The position numbers and the translations under genes are program-made. The notes under the pieces are model-generated. The model had not been told where the DNA came from, did not search any database, and saw only the letters and a program-made list of their open reading frames with translations. Of a stretch of DNA of 64,000 nucleotides, positions 8,952 through 21,300 are shown one piece after another. The first letter of the stretch is position 1; each line of letters starts with the position of its first letter. The stretch is from Sulfuricaulis limicola (GTDB taxonomy: Bacteria; Pseudomonadota; Gammaproteobacteria; Acidiferrobacterales; Sulfurifustaceae), in contig NZ_AP014879.1 of assembly GCF_002355735.1 (NCBI RefSeq), forward strand, positions 1,674,001 to 1,738,000, given 5' to 3'.

Positions 8952-8968
8952 TTTCAATATTTTAAACT

Positions 8969-10591
8969 CTAAACCTTCGGCCGGATCGAAGCCGGGTTGA
9001 CCCGGGCGCCGAATTTTTCCTGCAGCGCGCGCACGTTGGGGTCCTCCACGATGGCCTGTACCGCGGCCTGCTGCCGCTCATCCTGCAGCCGGCTCCGCTC
9101 TTTCGCCGGCGTTTCCGCGCTCGGGCGACCCAGGTTCATCTTCAGGCGAACCGTCGCGCCGTAATATTTTTCCAGCGCCTGACGCAGCTCTTCCTCGCGT
9201 TCCTTGTTGAGCAGCTTGGCGTGCGTTTCCTCCAGCGTCAGCGTCAGCATGTCGCCTTCACGGGATTCCAGCGTCGTGTTGCTGGCCAGCTCGCGCAACA
9301 GACCGGCGAGCCCGAGCCGGGCCACCACGTCTCCCCACTTCGCCTCCGGCGCGCCGGGGCTTTGCGGCGCAACGGCCGCGGCCGGTGCAACCGGGACAGG
9401 GTCCGTCCTGGGCGTCATGGAAGGCGCGGCGTGCGGCGCTGGCACTGATGTGGTCGGCGCCGCCGTTTTGGGTGCCGGCACGGCGGCGGGAACGGATGAG
9501 CGTACCTCGCCCGCTTCCGCCGGACGGAACGCCACCATGCGTAGCAGGATCATTTCCAGGCCGCTGCGCGGATCGGGGGCATAGGGCAGGTCGCGTTGCC
9601 CTATAGCGCCGATCTGGTAGTAAAGCTGCACATCCTGCGGCGACATGGCGCCCGCGTGTGCCAGCACGTCGCCGCCCGCTTCGCCCGCCAGCGCCGGATC
9701 GGCCTGTGCCAGCGCAATCCGGTGCAGCCAAAGCAGCAGATCCTTCAGCACCGCCTCGTAATCCAGACCGAATTCGGCGGCCTCGGATACGACCCTGAGC
9801 AGACCGGCCACGTCGCCGGCTTCCAGGCCCTGCAGGATGTTTTCGATCAAATTCTGGTCAATCGTGCCGAGCATGGCGCGCACTTCCGCCTCGGCGACCT
9901 GACCGCCGCCGTAGGCGATCGCCTGATCGAGCAGCGACAGGCCATCGCGCATGCTGCCATCGGCGGCACGCGCCAGCAGCCTGATGGAGGCGGCGTCATG
10001 GACAATGCCTTCCGCGTCGAGGATCTTCTGGATCTGCGCGCCGATCTGCTCGGGCGGCAGGCGCTTGAGGTTGAATTGCAGGCAGCGCGACAGCACCGTC
10101 ACCGGGAGCTTCTGCGGGTCGGTGGTGGCGAGCAGGAACTTGACGTGCGGCGGCGGCTCTTCCAGCGTTTTCAGCAGCGCATTGAAGCTGTGGCCGGAGA
10201 GCATGTGCACTTCGTCAATGAGATAGACCTTGTAGCGGCCGCGTGACGGTGCGTACTGCACGTTGTCGAGCAGCTCGCGCGTGTCGTCGACCTTGGTGCG
10301 CGAGGCCGCGTCCACCTCGATCAGATCGACAAAACGGCCCTCGTCCACTTCCAGGCAGGCGCTGCACTGGCCACAGGGCTTCGACGTAACGCCGGTTTCG
10401 CAGTTCAGCGATTTCGCGAGGATGCGGGCGATGGTGGTTTTACCGACACCCCGGGTGCCGGTAAAAAGAAAGGCGTGATGCAGGCGGCCGTGGTCCAGCG
10501 CGTTGACCAGCGGCTGCACCACGTGTTGCTGGCCCACGAGTTCGGCGAAGTTGCGCGGGCGCCATTTGCGCGCCAGAACCTGGTAACTCAA
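8969..10591 (-). CDS. dnaX: DNA polymerase III subunits gamma/tau
   Basis: The 540-residue clamp-loader ATPase begins MSYQVLARKWRPRNFAELVGQ. It has Walker A GTRGVGKTTIAR, a zinc-binding CGQCSACLEV, Walker B DEVHML, sensor 1 LLATTDPQKLPVTVLSRC and an arginine-finger region. A Pro/Ala-rich linker near residues 370-415 leads to the C-terminal tau domain that binds polymerase alpha. At 540 residues it is shorter than E. coli tau (643). I see no obvious A-run frameshift site, but I did not examine every position. The 4.5S RNA gene lies just upstream on the same strand. Confidence 0.97.
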   Translation of the reverse strand: MSYQVLARKWRPRNFAELVGQQHVVQPLVNALDHGRLHHAFLFTGTRGVGKTTIARILAKSLNCETGVTSKPCGQCSACLEVDEGRFVDLIEVDAASRTKVDDTRELLDNVQYAPSRGRYKVYLIDEVHMLSGHSFNALLKTLEEPPPHVKFLLATTDPQKLPVTVLSRCLQFNLKRLPPEQIGAQIQKILDAEGIVHDAASIRLLARAADGSMRDGLSLLDQAIAYGGGQVAEAEVRAMLGTIDQNLIENILQGLEAGDVAGLLRVVSEAAEFGLDYEAVLKDLLLWLHRIALAQADPALAGEAGGDVLAHAGAMSPQDVQLYYQIGAIGQRDLPYAPDPRSGLEMILLRMVAFRPAEAGEVRSSVPAAVPAPKTAAPTTSVPAPHAAPSMTPRTDPVPVAPAAAVAPQSPGAPEAKWGDVVARLGLAGLLRELASNTTLESREGDMLTLTLEETHAKLLNKEREEELRQALEKYYGATVRLKMNLGRPSAETPAKERSRLQDERQQAAVQAIVEDPNVRALQEKFGARVNPASIRPKV

Positions 10592-10632
10592 GGGATTTGC
10601 CTCTTCTCCAAATCAGGCCGTTCGAAACGGGT

Positions 10633-10745
10633 GGCGGTTCGAGCCAACCACACCCCAGTACCCGAAATACCTGCTGCGGCTGCTTCCTTCCGGACCTGAC
10701 CGGGTTCACAAGCTTCCGTCGCCGAGGGGACCGGCTCTCACCGCC
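10633..10745 (-). ncRNA. ffs: 4.5S RNA (bacterial signal recognition particle RNA, small type)
   Basis: The minus strand contains the invariant SRP core GGTCAGGTCCGGAAGGAAGC followed by AGCC, the asymmetric internal loop and GGAA tetraloop of helix 8. The ends pair: GGCGGTGAGAGCC at the 5' side with GGCTCGAACCGCC at the 3' side, which sets the limits to about 113 nt. It binds Ffh to target nascent membrane proteins. Its position directly upstream of dnaX is seen in many bacteria. Exact ends are inferred from the pairing. Confidence 0.93.
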
Positions 10746-10864
10746 ATAATCAATTTGAGGGTTGAAAGTGTATCACGGCGTGGTGGTGGCGGTAAGCCAA
10801 GGGAGATGTCGTGCCAAACGCGGATGCCCCGCAAACCGCCGGGTCATGGACGATGCGGTTTGGT

Positions 10865-13800
10865 TCAGGCTTGCGTCGCGGCGTGCCGGGCGACGCGTGT
10901 CTCGCCGTGCACCAGCCGGGCATGACTGCCATGCTTGCCCTTGGTGATTTCGAGCCGTGCCGGAACCAGCTCGGTAAGCTCGGCCACGTGGGAGATGAGG
11001 CCGACCAGCCGTCCGCTCTTCAGCAGCTCGCCCAGCGCCTGGAAAGCGAGCTCGAGGGTCTCGGGGTCGAGCGAATCGAAGCCCTCGTCGATGAAAATCG
11101 TCTCGAGCCGGATTCCCCCGGCGTATGACTGAACCACGTCGGCGAGGCCCATGGCCAGTGACAGCGATGCCAGAAAGCTCTCGCCACCGGAGAGCGTCTG
11201 CACCGGCCGCGTCGTTCCCGTGTGGGCATCGTACACCAGCAGATCGAGTCCGCCGGCGGCCCGCAGATCCACTCGCTCCGTCGCGCGCTGCAGGTCGAAC
11301 CGGCCCCGGCTCATGAGACGCAGACGGTGGGAGGCCGCGGCGAGCACGTCCTCCAGCAGCGCCGCGAGCACATAGCGCTGCAGCGTGATGCCATAAATAT
11401 TCTTCCCGTTGGCCACCTCCGCCACGCGCCCCACGATGGCGAGTTGCGCCTCCATTTGGGCCTGTTCCCCTTGCAGAAATTTCAGCTCGTTGACCGAACT
11501 GTCGATCTGCCGGCTTTGCTCCCCGGCGCGCGCCCGCTCTTCGAGCAGGCCGTTCACTTCGGTCTGGGCGTTCGCCGCGTCGGTCTCGAGCGCGGTCAGA
11601 TCGGGTCGCACTTTCCCGCGCGCGGCATCGGCGACGTGATCAAAGCGCGCCTTGGCGGCCACCTGCCCATTACGGAAGGCGTGGATCTCCTGCTCGAGCC
11701 GTGCGCATTCCTCCTGCCCGAGCCTGGCTCCCTGATAAGCCGCGTCGTCGGCAAACCCGGCCTCCCTGAGGCGTTCCATAAAATCCTCAACGGCCGTATC
11801 CATGCGCGCACGGGTTTCATTGACCTCGCGTTCCGCGCCATCGAGCTGTGCCTGGCAGGCCTGCCACGCCGTCACGACCGTGTCATGGTTTTGGCTGGCA
11901 TGTTCGAACGCGGTTTTCAGCGCCTCATGCCGCGCCCGTGACATCGCCAGCGCCGCGCTCAGGGCCTCGAGCGAGCGCAGCGTCGTGGGGATGTCCTTCT
12001 CAAGACCGGCAATGCGTTCCTGCAAGCGGCCGTGCGCGGTGCTCGCCTCGATGAAGATTTCCTCCAGCCGGGGCAACTCACCGGCAAGCCGGGTTTCGGT
12101 TGCCTGCAAATCGACGATCGTCCGGCGCAAGTCGCCCTGCTCCTCCGAGGCGGCCTTGGCCTTGTCGAGTTCGGCCTGCGCCTCCCCGAGTCGCTTCGCC
12201 AGCACCGCGGGAGATGTCTTGCGCTGTGCACCAAGATCCTCCAGGCACTTGGCGATACGCTCCTTCGTGATGGCGACGCGCTGCGCCACCTGGCCGGCTT
12301 CCTGCACGGCGGCGTCCTGGGTCTTTTCGAGACGCGGCAACTCCTCCTGCAATGCCGCAATCTCCTGCTCATCCGGCACCGCGGTTCGAAAATGCGCCGG
12401 CGCCGGGTGCCGCGTGGAGCCGCATACCGGGCAGGGCTGCCCGCGCTCGAGCTGTTTCGCCAGCACCGTCGACTGCGCCTTCACTCGCTGCTCTTGCAGG
12501 CGTTCGAATCTTTTCTTGGCCTCGTTGAGGGATTTCTTCGTTTCCCGCATCAACACCTCGGCACTCTCAAGCGCGTGTTCCTGCATCTTGAGTCGGCCCT
12601 GATGTTCCGCCAGATCGTCGGCGATCTTGTGCAGCCGTTGCAGTTCCTTGACCTGCGCCCTCCACTCCGCGGTTTTACCCGACAACTCGATCATTCTCAC
12701 GAGATCCTTCTGGTGCTGGCGCAGCGCGCGGCTGCACTCGCGCAGTTCCTCCTGCGCCCGGTTCCGGTCATGAGTGACCTGCGTGACACGCTGCGCATGC
12801 CCGGAGAGATCCCTGGTCCCCTGTTCGAGTTCCCCGATCTTGCCGGTCAGCGCTTCCAGACGCGCGATCTCCCTGCGGACCAGCTCGTGTTCCGCTTCCC
12901 GGGCCTGCTCGGCCGCCAGCGCGCGCTCCGCGGCAAGCTTTGCCTCCAACACCCGTTCCTGTTGTGCGGCGAAGTTCGTCCTTTTGAGAAGGGCGGCTTC
13001 ATGTTCCTGCCGGCGCTGCCGGCAATAGGTCTCGGCATCGCGCAGCGCCTCGGCGCGCCGGGCCTGATCGAGGCGCTGTTCGAGCATCTCGATTTCGACA
13101 CGGCGCGTCTCCGCCTCGGCATATCTGACCTGGGCCTCCGTCAATTCCGCGAATACCTTGTCGACCTGATGCGCCTCGCGCAATTGCCGGTCGACCAGTT
13201 CCCGTCGCGCCGCCGCGGCGGTCAGACCGGTATCGACCTCGCTGGCGCGCCGGCGCAGCGTCTCCTGCCGGCCGAGGAGTTCCTCGACGGTCTCCGCCCC
13301 GGCCTGCGCCAGGACAAAGCCGGTCCTGCCGGCGAGATCCTCGCAGCGGCGGCGAACGTCGACCGCCGATTGCTTGAGCGCCTCCTCGATCTGGCGGTAG
13401 AACCCGGTCGAGAACAGCACTTCAAGGATCCGCTGGCGCTCCGTCGAATTCGCCATCAGAAAGCGCTGGAACTGATACTGCGGCAGCATCACGACCTGGC
13501 GGAACTGATCGCAACGGAAACCGAGCAGTTGCTCGACCTGCTCGGTAACGTGCATCCACTGGGTTGCCAACACTGTCCCGTCGTCCGCGTCATCGTCGAT
13601 ATCGCTGCGGCGCCAGAGTGTCGCCTCGGGCGGCACGCGCGTCATGCCCTCACCCTTTTTCCTGGGTCGCTCCTGCTCCGGCGTGCGCTTGATGCGGTAG
13701 CGCTCGGCGCCCACGGAAAAATCGAAGACGACCTCCGTGGGCACGTCAGGGGGCGCGTGATCGCTGCGCAGGGTGCGCGGCTCGCGAAAGGATCCGGAGG

Positions 13801-13966
13801 ATTCTCCGTAAAGCGCGAAACAGATGGCATCCAGAATCGAGGTCTTGCCCGCGCCGGTCTGGCCGTGGATCAGGAACAGCGAGCGCCCGCCGAGCTGACG
13901 AAAATCGATCTCCTGCCTGTCGGCGTAAGGCCCGAAGGCCTGCATCACGAGGCGCAGCGGTTTCAC
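10865..13966 (-). CDS. sbcC: Exonuclease SbcC (Rad50-like SMC ATPase)
   Basis: The 1033-residue protein has Walker A GQTGAGKTSILDAICFALYG at the N-terminus and long coiled coils on both sides of a central zinc hook PCPVCGSTRHP (about residue 510). The C-terminal ABC half carries signature LSGGESFLASLSLAMGLAD and Walker B ETIFIDEGFDSLDPET. With SbcD it forms the nuclease that cuts hairpins and cruciforms in DNA. That is worth noting in a window with so many long palindromes. Its ATG overlaps the end of sbcD by four bases, indicating coupling. Confidence 0.96.
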   Translation of the reverse strand: MKPLRLVMQAFGPYADRQEIDFRQLGGRSLFLIHGQTGAGKTSILDAICFALYGESSGSFREPRTLRSDHAPPDVPTEVVFDFSVGAERYRIKRTPEQERPRKKGEGMTRVPPEATLWRRSDIDDDADDGTVLATQWMHVTEQVEQLLGFRCDQFRQVVMLPQYQFQRFLMANSTERQRILEVLFSTGFYRQIEEALKQSAVDVRRRCEDLAGRTGFVLAQAGAETVEELLGRQETLRRRASEVDTGLTAAAARRELVDRQLREAHQVDKVFAELTEAQVRYAEAETRRVEIEMLEQRLDQARRAEALRDAETYCRQRRQEHEAALLKRTNFAAQQERVLEAKLAAERALAAEQAREAEHELVRREIARLEALTGKIGELEQGTRDLSGHAQRVTQVTHDRNRAQEELRECSRALRQHQKDLVRMIELSGKTAEWRAQVKELQRLHKIADDLAEHQGRLKMQEHALESAEVLMRETKKSLNEAKKRFERLQEQRVKAQSTVLAKQLERGQPCPVCGSTRHPAPAHFRTAVPDEQEIAALQEELPRLEKTQDAAVQEAGQVAQRVAITKERIAKCLEDLGAQRKTSPAVLAKRLGEAQAELDKAKAASEEQGDLRRTIVDLQATETRLAGELPRLEEIFIEASTAHGRLQERIAGLEKDIPTTLRSLEALSAALAMSRARHEALKTAFEHASQNHDTVVTAWQACQAQLDGAEREVNETRARMDTAVEDFMERLREAGFADDAAYQGARLGQEECARLEQEIHAFRNGQVAAKARFDHVADAARGKVRPDLTALETDAANAQTEVNGLLEERARAGEQSRQIDSSVNELKFLQGEQAQMEAQLAIVGRVAEVANGKNIYGITLQRYVLAALLEDVLAAASHRLRLMSRGRFDLQRATERVDLRAAGGLDLLVYDAHTGTTRPVQTLSGGESFLASLSLAMGLADVVQSYAGGIRLETIFIDEGFDSLDPETLELAFQALGELLKSGRLVGLISHVAELTELVPARLEITKGKHGSHARLVHGETRVARHAATQA

Positions 13967-15114
13967 GGCTGGGATTCCCGTTCCAGCGCGTGCAGCCGTT
14001 CAACGACGCCGAGGTAGGCATTGATCTCATCCTCGGACGCGGCTTCGCCCTTCACTGTCTGAAAGAAGGAAGTAAAAATCTCGCGATCGCTCAGGCTGCG
14101 GTAGTCCACGCGCGACGCCGCCTGATCGCCCCGGCCGAGCCGCTCCATCCGCTTCAGCTCAAGCACGTTGGGATACTTGGAGCGCAACCGTCCGATGGGA
14201 TCGAACACCGGGCCCTTGTCGAGCAGCGTCACCGACAGGTAGTCGTCGGCGTCGTTTCCGGCCGGCGCGCTCAGCAGCGCTTCCAGCGTCCCGGTGACAC
14301 AGCGCACGGCGTGGCGCGGCGTGAGCGGGATCCGCTCGAGATGGCATCGACCCGCGGCATCGAGTTCCACCAGGTTGACCGACTTTATGTGGGCGGCCTC
14401 GGAGAAGGAGTACTGCAGCAGCGACCCCGAGTAGTGAATCCGGTCGTTGCCGGCCCGCTGCGGGCGATGCAGGTGGCCGAGCGCGACGAAGGAAAAACCG
14501 TCGAACACCGACGGCTCGACCGCGCCCGTGCCGCCCACCGACAGCGGGCGCTCGGACTCGGATTCCTCGCTGCCGATGACCAGGGCATGGGCCACGAGCA
14601 CCGAGCGCGTGCCGCGCGGGCGCGTCTCGCGCGCCTTCGCGATGACGGCGCGCATCGCGGCGGCGTGATCGGGAAGGTCCGGGTTGCCGAGACGTTCGCG
14701 CACCAGGGCGGGCTCGGCATAAGGAATCGTGCAGAAGCTCACCGTGCCGTGAGCGTCCGGGATCGTTGTCCACACGGGATCAAGGCCGACGCGCCCCGCC
14801 ACGTGCAGACCGCTCTGGGACAGCAGCCGCGTGCCAAACCCAAGGCGCTCGGGGCTGTCGTGGTTGCCGGCGATCAGGATCACCCGCGTCCTGAGATCGA
14901 TGACGAGCCGCGACAGGGTCTCATCGAGCAGGCTCACCGCCTCGGGCGGCGGGACGGCGCGATCGTACACGTCTCCCGCGATGACCACGGCGTCCGGTTT
15001 CGCCTCGCGGACCAGGTTAATGAACTGGTCCAGCGCATAGGCCTGGTCCTGTATCAGGCGTACGCCGTAAAAGATCCGGCCGAGATGCCAATCGGCGGTA
15101 TGAATTATTCGCAT
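13963..15114 (-). CDS. sbcD: Exonuclease SbcD (Mre11-like metallophosphatase)
   Basis: The 383-residue nuclease subunit begins MRIIHTADWHLGRIFYG. The phosphodiesterase motifs DxH, GDVYDRA, GNHD (LIAGNHDSPERLGFG) and GHLHRPQ are all present. It forms the SbcCD complex that processes hairpins and blocked ends. I chose ATG 15114, where the conserved sequence begins; an in-frame ATG at 15168 adds 18 unconserved residues. The ribosome site is weak (GGCAGG immediately before the ATG, GGGG further up). It is transcribed ahead of sbcC. Confidence 0.94.
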   Translation of the reverse strand: MRIIHTADWHLGRIFYGVRLIQDQAYALDQFINLVREAKPDAVVIAGDVYDRAVPPPEAVSLLDETLSRLVIDLRTRVILIAGNHDSPERLGFGTRLLSQSGLHVAGRVGLDPVWTTIPDAHGTVSFCTIPYAEPALVRERLGNPDLPDHAAAMRAVIAKARETRPRGTRSVLVAHALVIGSEESESERPLSVGGTGAVEPSVFDGFSFVALGHLHRPQRAGNDRIHYSGSLLQYSFSEAAHIKSVNLVELDAAGRCHLERIPLTPRHAVRCVTGTLEALLSAPAGNDADDYLSVTLLDKGPVFDPIGRLRSKYPNVLELKRMERLGRGDQAASRVDYRSLSDREIFTSFFQTVKGEAASEDEINAYLGVVERLHALERESQP

Positions 15115-15366
15115 CCTGCCAACCCCGAGTCCTTGCGCGATGATTTCGTAGTGTCCGAAATTCCGCACGGGACTTCAATGTGCCCCGGCTTACCAACGGA
15201 TAACGCGAACAGACGAATGGCAGAATATTATCGGATGCCGCTTCCCTTGCCTGTTGTGATCCCTGAAAAATTACTGCGGGGTGCTTTCTGCGACACGGCG
15301 TTCAACACGGCTTCGTCGCGTTGTCGAACCATTACCGAGGGCTGGAATCTTTCTGTTTACTGGTCA
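15115..15366. other. Intergenic stretch with no gene recognised
   Basis: This 252-base region holds the upstream region of sbcD. I see no convincing open reading frame, RNA fold or repeat in it. A long plus-strand open frame crosses it but is antisense to sbcD for most of its length and has no recognisable product. Confidence 0.5.
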
Positions 15367-15399
15367 AATAAAAATGGGGCCTTTGGCCCCATTTTTATT
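15367..15399. terminator. Bidirectional rho-independent terminator
   Basis: A perfect 15-bp stem with a TTT loop: GGGGCC/GGCCCC core flanked by A-rich and T-rich arms, so it ends in T-runs in both directions. On the minus strand it lies downstream of the tRNA-Ser genes and is the likely end of their transcript. Confidence 0.88.
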
Positions 15400-15403
15400 T
15401 GAC

Positions 15404-15419
15404 TGGCGGAGAGGGAGGG
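15404..15419 (-). repeat. 16-bp duplicate of the tRNA-Ser 3' end
   Basis: TGGCGGAGAGGGAGGG is identical to the CCA/acceptor/T-arm end of the complete tRNA-Ser(GGA) at 15550-15565. No other part of a tRNA is present here. The two copies are direct repeats bracketing the triple-hairpin element at 15435-15549. This resembles the attachment-site duplication produced by insertion at a tRNA 3' end, or it is the relic of a decayed tandem tRNA. Confidence 0.8.
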
Positions 15420-15434
15420 GTGAGGCGGAGTTTT

Positions 15435-15640
<206 letters not shown>

Positions 15641-15743
15641 AAACTGTAACGATCTGAAACCTGAGCCGGTGAAAAAACCGGTAAAACGAATCCCATCAAA
15701 TACACGAGGGAGAGATGTACTCGGTACACCCCCGGTTCTAAAT

Positions 15744-15832
15744 TGGCGGAGAGGGAGGGATTCGAACCCCCGTGGCGTTTCCGCCCATCTGATTTCGAGT
15801 CAGCGCCGTTGTGACCGCTTCGGTACCTCTCC
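15744..15832 (-). tRNA. tRNA-Ser (anticodon CGA)
   Basis: This 89-nt class II tRNA has acceptor GGAGAGG/CCTCTCC, encoded CCA, anticodon stem CTGA/TCAG with loop CTCGAAA (anticodon CGA, reads UCG), and variable arm GGCG/CGCC. A TATAAT box lies just upstream. A damaged second copy is at 15883-16048. Confidence 0.97.
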
Positions 15833-15842
15833 GGGAAAAGAA

Positions 15843-15848
15843 ATTATA
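15843..15848 (-). promoter_or_regulatory. Probable -10 box of the tRNA-Ser transcript
   Basis: TATAAT on the minus strand lies 10 bases upstream of tRNA-Ser(CGA). No strong -35 box is visible. The same context (GCTGGTATAAT versus GCTGATATAAT) precedes the damaged tRNA copy, at 16060-16065, so the duplication appears to have included the core promoter. Confidence 0.55.
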
Positions 15849-15882
15849 TCAGCATCCGTACCATGGATTTAAATTTACCAGC

Positions 15883-16048
15883 GGGAGGGATTGCTCGGCC
15901 CGTCCCTGGGCCTCGCCCTCGCCGCTTGGCGGCGAGGGCCGCGCTGCGCGCGTCCAAATTCGCTCCCGGCGAATTTGTCGAACCCCCGTGGCGTTTCCGC
16001 CCATCTGATTTCGAGTCAGCGCCGTTGTGACCGCTTCGGTACCTCTCC
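15883..16048 (-). pseudogene. tRNA-Ser(CGA) pseudogene interrupted in the T arm
   Basis: Bases 15978-16048 repeat the 5' part of tRNA-Ser(CGA) exactly, from acceptor GGAGAGG through anticodon, variable arm and half of the T arm. The remaining T-arm bases (complement of GGGAGGGATT, 15883-15892) appear only after an 85-base insertion. The 3' acceptor strand is damaged (AGCGG instead of GGCGGAGAGG), so a mature tRNA could not form. A TATAAT box is kept upstream at 16060-16065, so it may still be transcribed. Confidence 0.88.
15893..15977 (-). repeat. 85-base hairpin-rich insertion in the tRNA-Ser pseudogene
   Basis: Read on the minus strand it has three stem-loops: CAAATTCGC/GCGAATTTG with loop CGGGA, CCCTCGCCGC/GCGGCGAGGG with loop CAA, and GGCCC/GGGCC with loop AGGGAC. 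Two of the three loops contain GGGA. It resembles the triple-hairpin family at 1361-1561 and 15435-15549 in style, but lacks the TTAAC loop, so I treat it as a separate or diverged type. Confidence 0.7.
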
Positions 16049-16128
16049 GGAGGGGCGGGATTATACCAGCACGCGTCCTTTCAGCCACACCAAAGCGACG
16101 TGACAAGGGCTTTCCGCTGCACTAGTTT

Positions 16129-17583
16129 ATGCCTATGGATCGCAAGCTGCCCGGACAATGGATTGGACGGTTTCATGCCGTATCGCGACGTCTCCGCACC
16201 GTTCTGCTCCTGACCCTGCTCGCGCCCGCCTTTCTGTCGTGCACGTTCTTTGAGAAAAACAAGCTCCAGTCCGTCATCGCCGCCGGCGAGCTGGTGGTGC
16301 TGACGCGAACCAGCCCGACGACTTATTATGAAACACCGGAAGGGCCGGCCGGCTTCGAATACGACCTGGTCAAGGGCTTCGCCGATTACCTCGGCGTGAA
16401 TCCCCGCTTCATCGTCGTCCCCAAATTCAGCGATATCCTGCCGCGCTTTCTCGAGGGCGAGGGCGACATGGCCGCGGCCGGCATCACGGTGACCGAGGCG
16501 CGCGCCCGGCTGGTGCAGTTCGGGCCACCCTACCAGGAAATCCGGCAACAGGTCGTCTACCGCCTGGGAACCCCGCGCCCCGCCGACGTCCCGGCGCTGG
16601 TCGGGCGGCAGATCGAAGTACAGGCCGGCACCAGCTACGTCGAACGCCTCCATGAACTCAAGCAGGAATACCCGGAACTCAAATGGGCCGAGGTGGACCG
16701 GGAAACCGAGGAACTGCTGGTGACCGTGTGGGAAGGCCTGCTGGAACTCACCATCGCCGACTCCAATATCGTATCGATCAACCGGCAGTATTTTCCCGAT
16801 CTCCAGGTGGCTTTCACGCTTGCGAAACCCGAGTCCTTGGCCTGGGCTTTTCCCCGGGGCGAAGACCAGAGCCTGCACGAGGCGGCCGTGAAATACCTGG
16901 CAGAGACCCGCGCCTCGGGCAAGCTTGCCCAGCTGGTCGACCGCTATTACGGCCCGGCCAGCCGGTCGAATTTCATCAACCTCAGCATCTATCGGGTGCG
17001 TATCCGCGGGCTGCTGCCGCATTATCAGATGCTGTTCGAGAACGCCGGCAAAAAATACGGTCTGGACTGGCGGCTGCTCGCCGCCATCGGCTACCAGGAA
17101 TCCTTCTGGAACCCCGATGCCGTCTCGCCGACCGGCGTGCGCGGAATAATGATGCTGACGCAGGAAACCGCCGGGCATCTGGGCATCGCGGACCGTCTCG
17201 ACCCCACCGAGAGCATTGACGGCGGCGCGCGGTATCTGCAGGGGCTGATCACGCGCATGCCGCCCGGCATCACCGAACCGGACCGGTTGTGGATGGCGCT
17301 CGCGGCCTACAACGTCGGCGTCAGCCACCTGGAAGACGCGCGCATCCTCACGCAGAAACAGGGGCGCGACCCGAACAAGTGGAACGACGTGAAGAATTAC
17401 CTACCTTGGCTGGCCGACGAGGCCTGGTATCCCAAAACCAAATACGGCTATGCCCGCGGAATGGAACCGGTACTATTCGTCAATCGAGTGCGCACGTATT
17501 ACGACGTGCTGGTCAAGATTGACGAGGAAGAAAAGGCCAAAAGCAAACCGGAAGCGCTCGACCTCAAGGCACCTGCGATTTAG
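16129..17583 (+). CDS. mltF: Membrane-bound lytic murein transglycosylase F
   Basis: The 484-residue protein has an N-terminal hydrophobic signal ending near FLSC, probably a lipidation site. A periplasmic solute-binding-like domain follows (VLTRTSPTTYYETPEGPAGF through SGKLAQLVDRYYG), then a C-terminal SLT lysozyme-like domain. The catalytic Glu is in GYQESFWNPDAVS, followed by TGVRGIMMLTQETA and AYNVGVSHLEDAR. It cleaves peptidoglycan to 1,6-anhydro products. ATG 16129 and ATG 16135 are both possible and neither has a clear ribosome site. It converges on tadA, as in E. coli. Confidence 0.95.
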   Translation: MPMDRKLPGQWIGRFHAVSRRLRTVLLLTLLAPAFLSCTFFEKNKLQSVIAAGELVVLTRTSPTTYYETPEGPAGFEYDLVKGFADYLGVNPRFIVVPKFSDILPRFLEGEGDMAAAGITVTEARARLVQFGPPYQEIRQQVVYRLGTPRPADVPALVGRQIEVQAGTSYVERLHELKQEYPELKWAEVDRETEELLVTVWEGLLELTIADSNIVSINRQYFPDLQVAFTLAKPESLAWAFPRGEDQSLHEAAVKYLAETRASGKLAQLVDRYYGPASRSNFINLSIYRVRIRGLLPHYQMLFENAGKKYGLDWRLLAAIGYQESFWNPDAVSPTGVRGIMMLTQETAGHLGIADRLDPTESIDGGARYLQGLITRMPPGITEPDRLWMALAAYNVGVSHLEDARILTQKQGRDPNKWNDVKNYLPWLADEAWYPKTKYGYARGMEPVLFVNRVRTYYDVLVKIDEEEKAKSKPEALDLKAPAI

Positions 17584-17587
17584 TTAA

Positions 17588-17671
17588 CGTAGGTCGGGGT
17601 GAGCAAAGCGAACCCCAACGAAAGATTGTCAAACAACTGTTGGGCTTCGCTATCGCTCAGCCCAACCTACA
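17588..17671. repeat. Palindromic repeat between mltF and tadA
   Basis: The arms GTAGGTCGGGGTGAGCAAAG and the complement of CGCTCAGCCCAACCTAC form an inverted repeat of about 33 bases per arm around a short AT-rich centre. Each arm also contains its own small hairpin (GGGGT/ACCCC and TTGGGC/GCCCAA). The GTAGGTTGGGCTGAGCG type is a dispersed palindrome I have seen in proteobacterial genomes. It sits between the ends of two convergent genes and may also help termination. Confidence 0.75.
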
Positions 17672-17679
17672 TTCAGTTA

Positions 17680-19712
<2,033 letters not shown>

Positions 19713-19727
19713 GATTTAAATCTTCTT

Positions 19728-19831
19728 GAACCGCCAAGGCGCCAAGAACGCCAAGAAAAACACTGGGAATAATCGACAACCCACAAAAAGCCGTATTTGT
19801 TCTTCTGGCGTTCTTGGCGCCTTGGCGGTTT
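19728..19831. repeat. Inverted repeat of 9-bp units (CGCCAAG family), copy 2, between guaB and guaA
   Basis: The left arm (GAACCGCCAAGGCGCCAAG, 19728 onward) pairs with the right arm (TTCTTGGCGCCTTGGCGGTT, ending 19831) around a loop of about 40 bases. Here the second unit reads GGCGCC in both arms rather than GACGCC, a paired change relative to other copies. It occupies nearly the whole gap within the guaBA operon. Confidence 0.9.
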
Positions 19832-19836
19832 AAAAA

Positions 19837-21300
<1,464 letters not shown>

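Noticed and set aside
9200-9600. Programmed frameshift site in dnaX
   Set aside because: In the linker region I examined I found no A-rich slippery run with a following hairpin; I did not find evidence for a separate gamma product.
12032-14017. A 661-codon plus-strand frame opposite sbcC
   Set aside because: Leu/Arg-rich shadow of the SbcC coiled coil; no domain recognised.
15169-15366. Possible small RNA upstream of the bidirectional terminator
   Set aside because: No convincing promoter or fold on the plus strand; the terminator is explained by the tRNA-Ser transcript on the minus strand.
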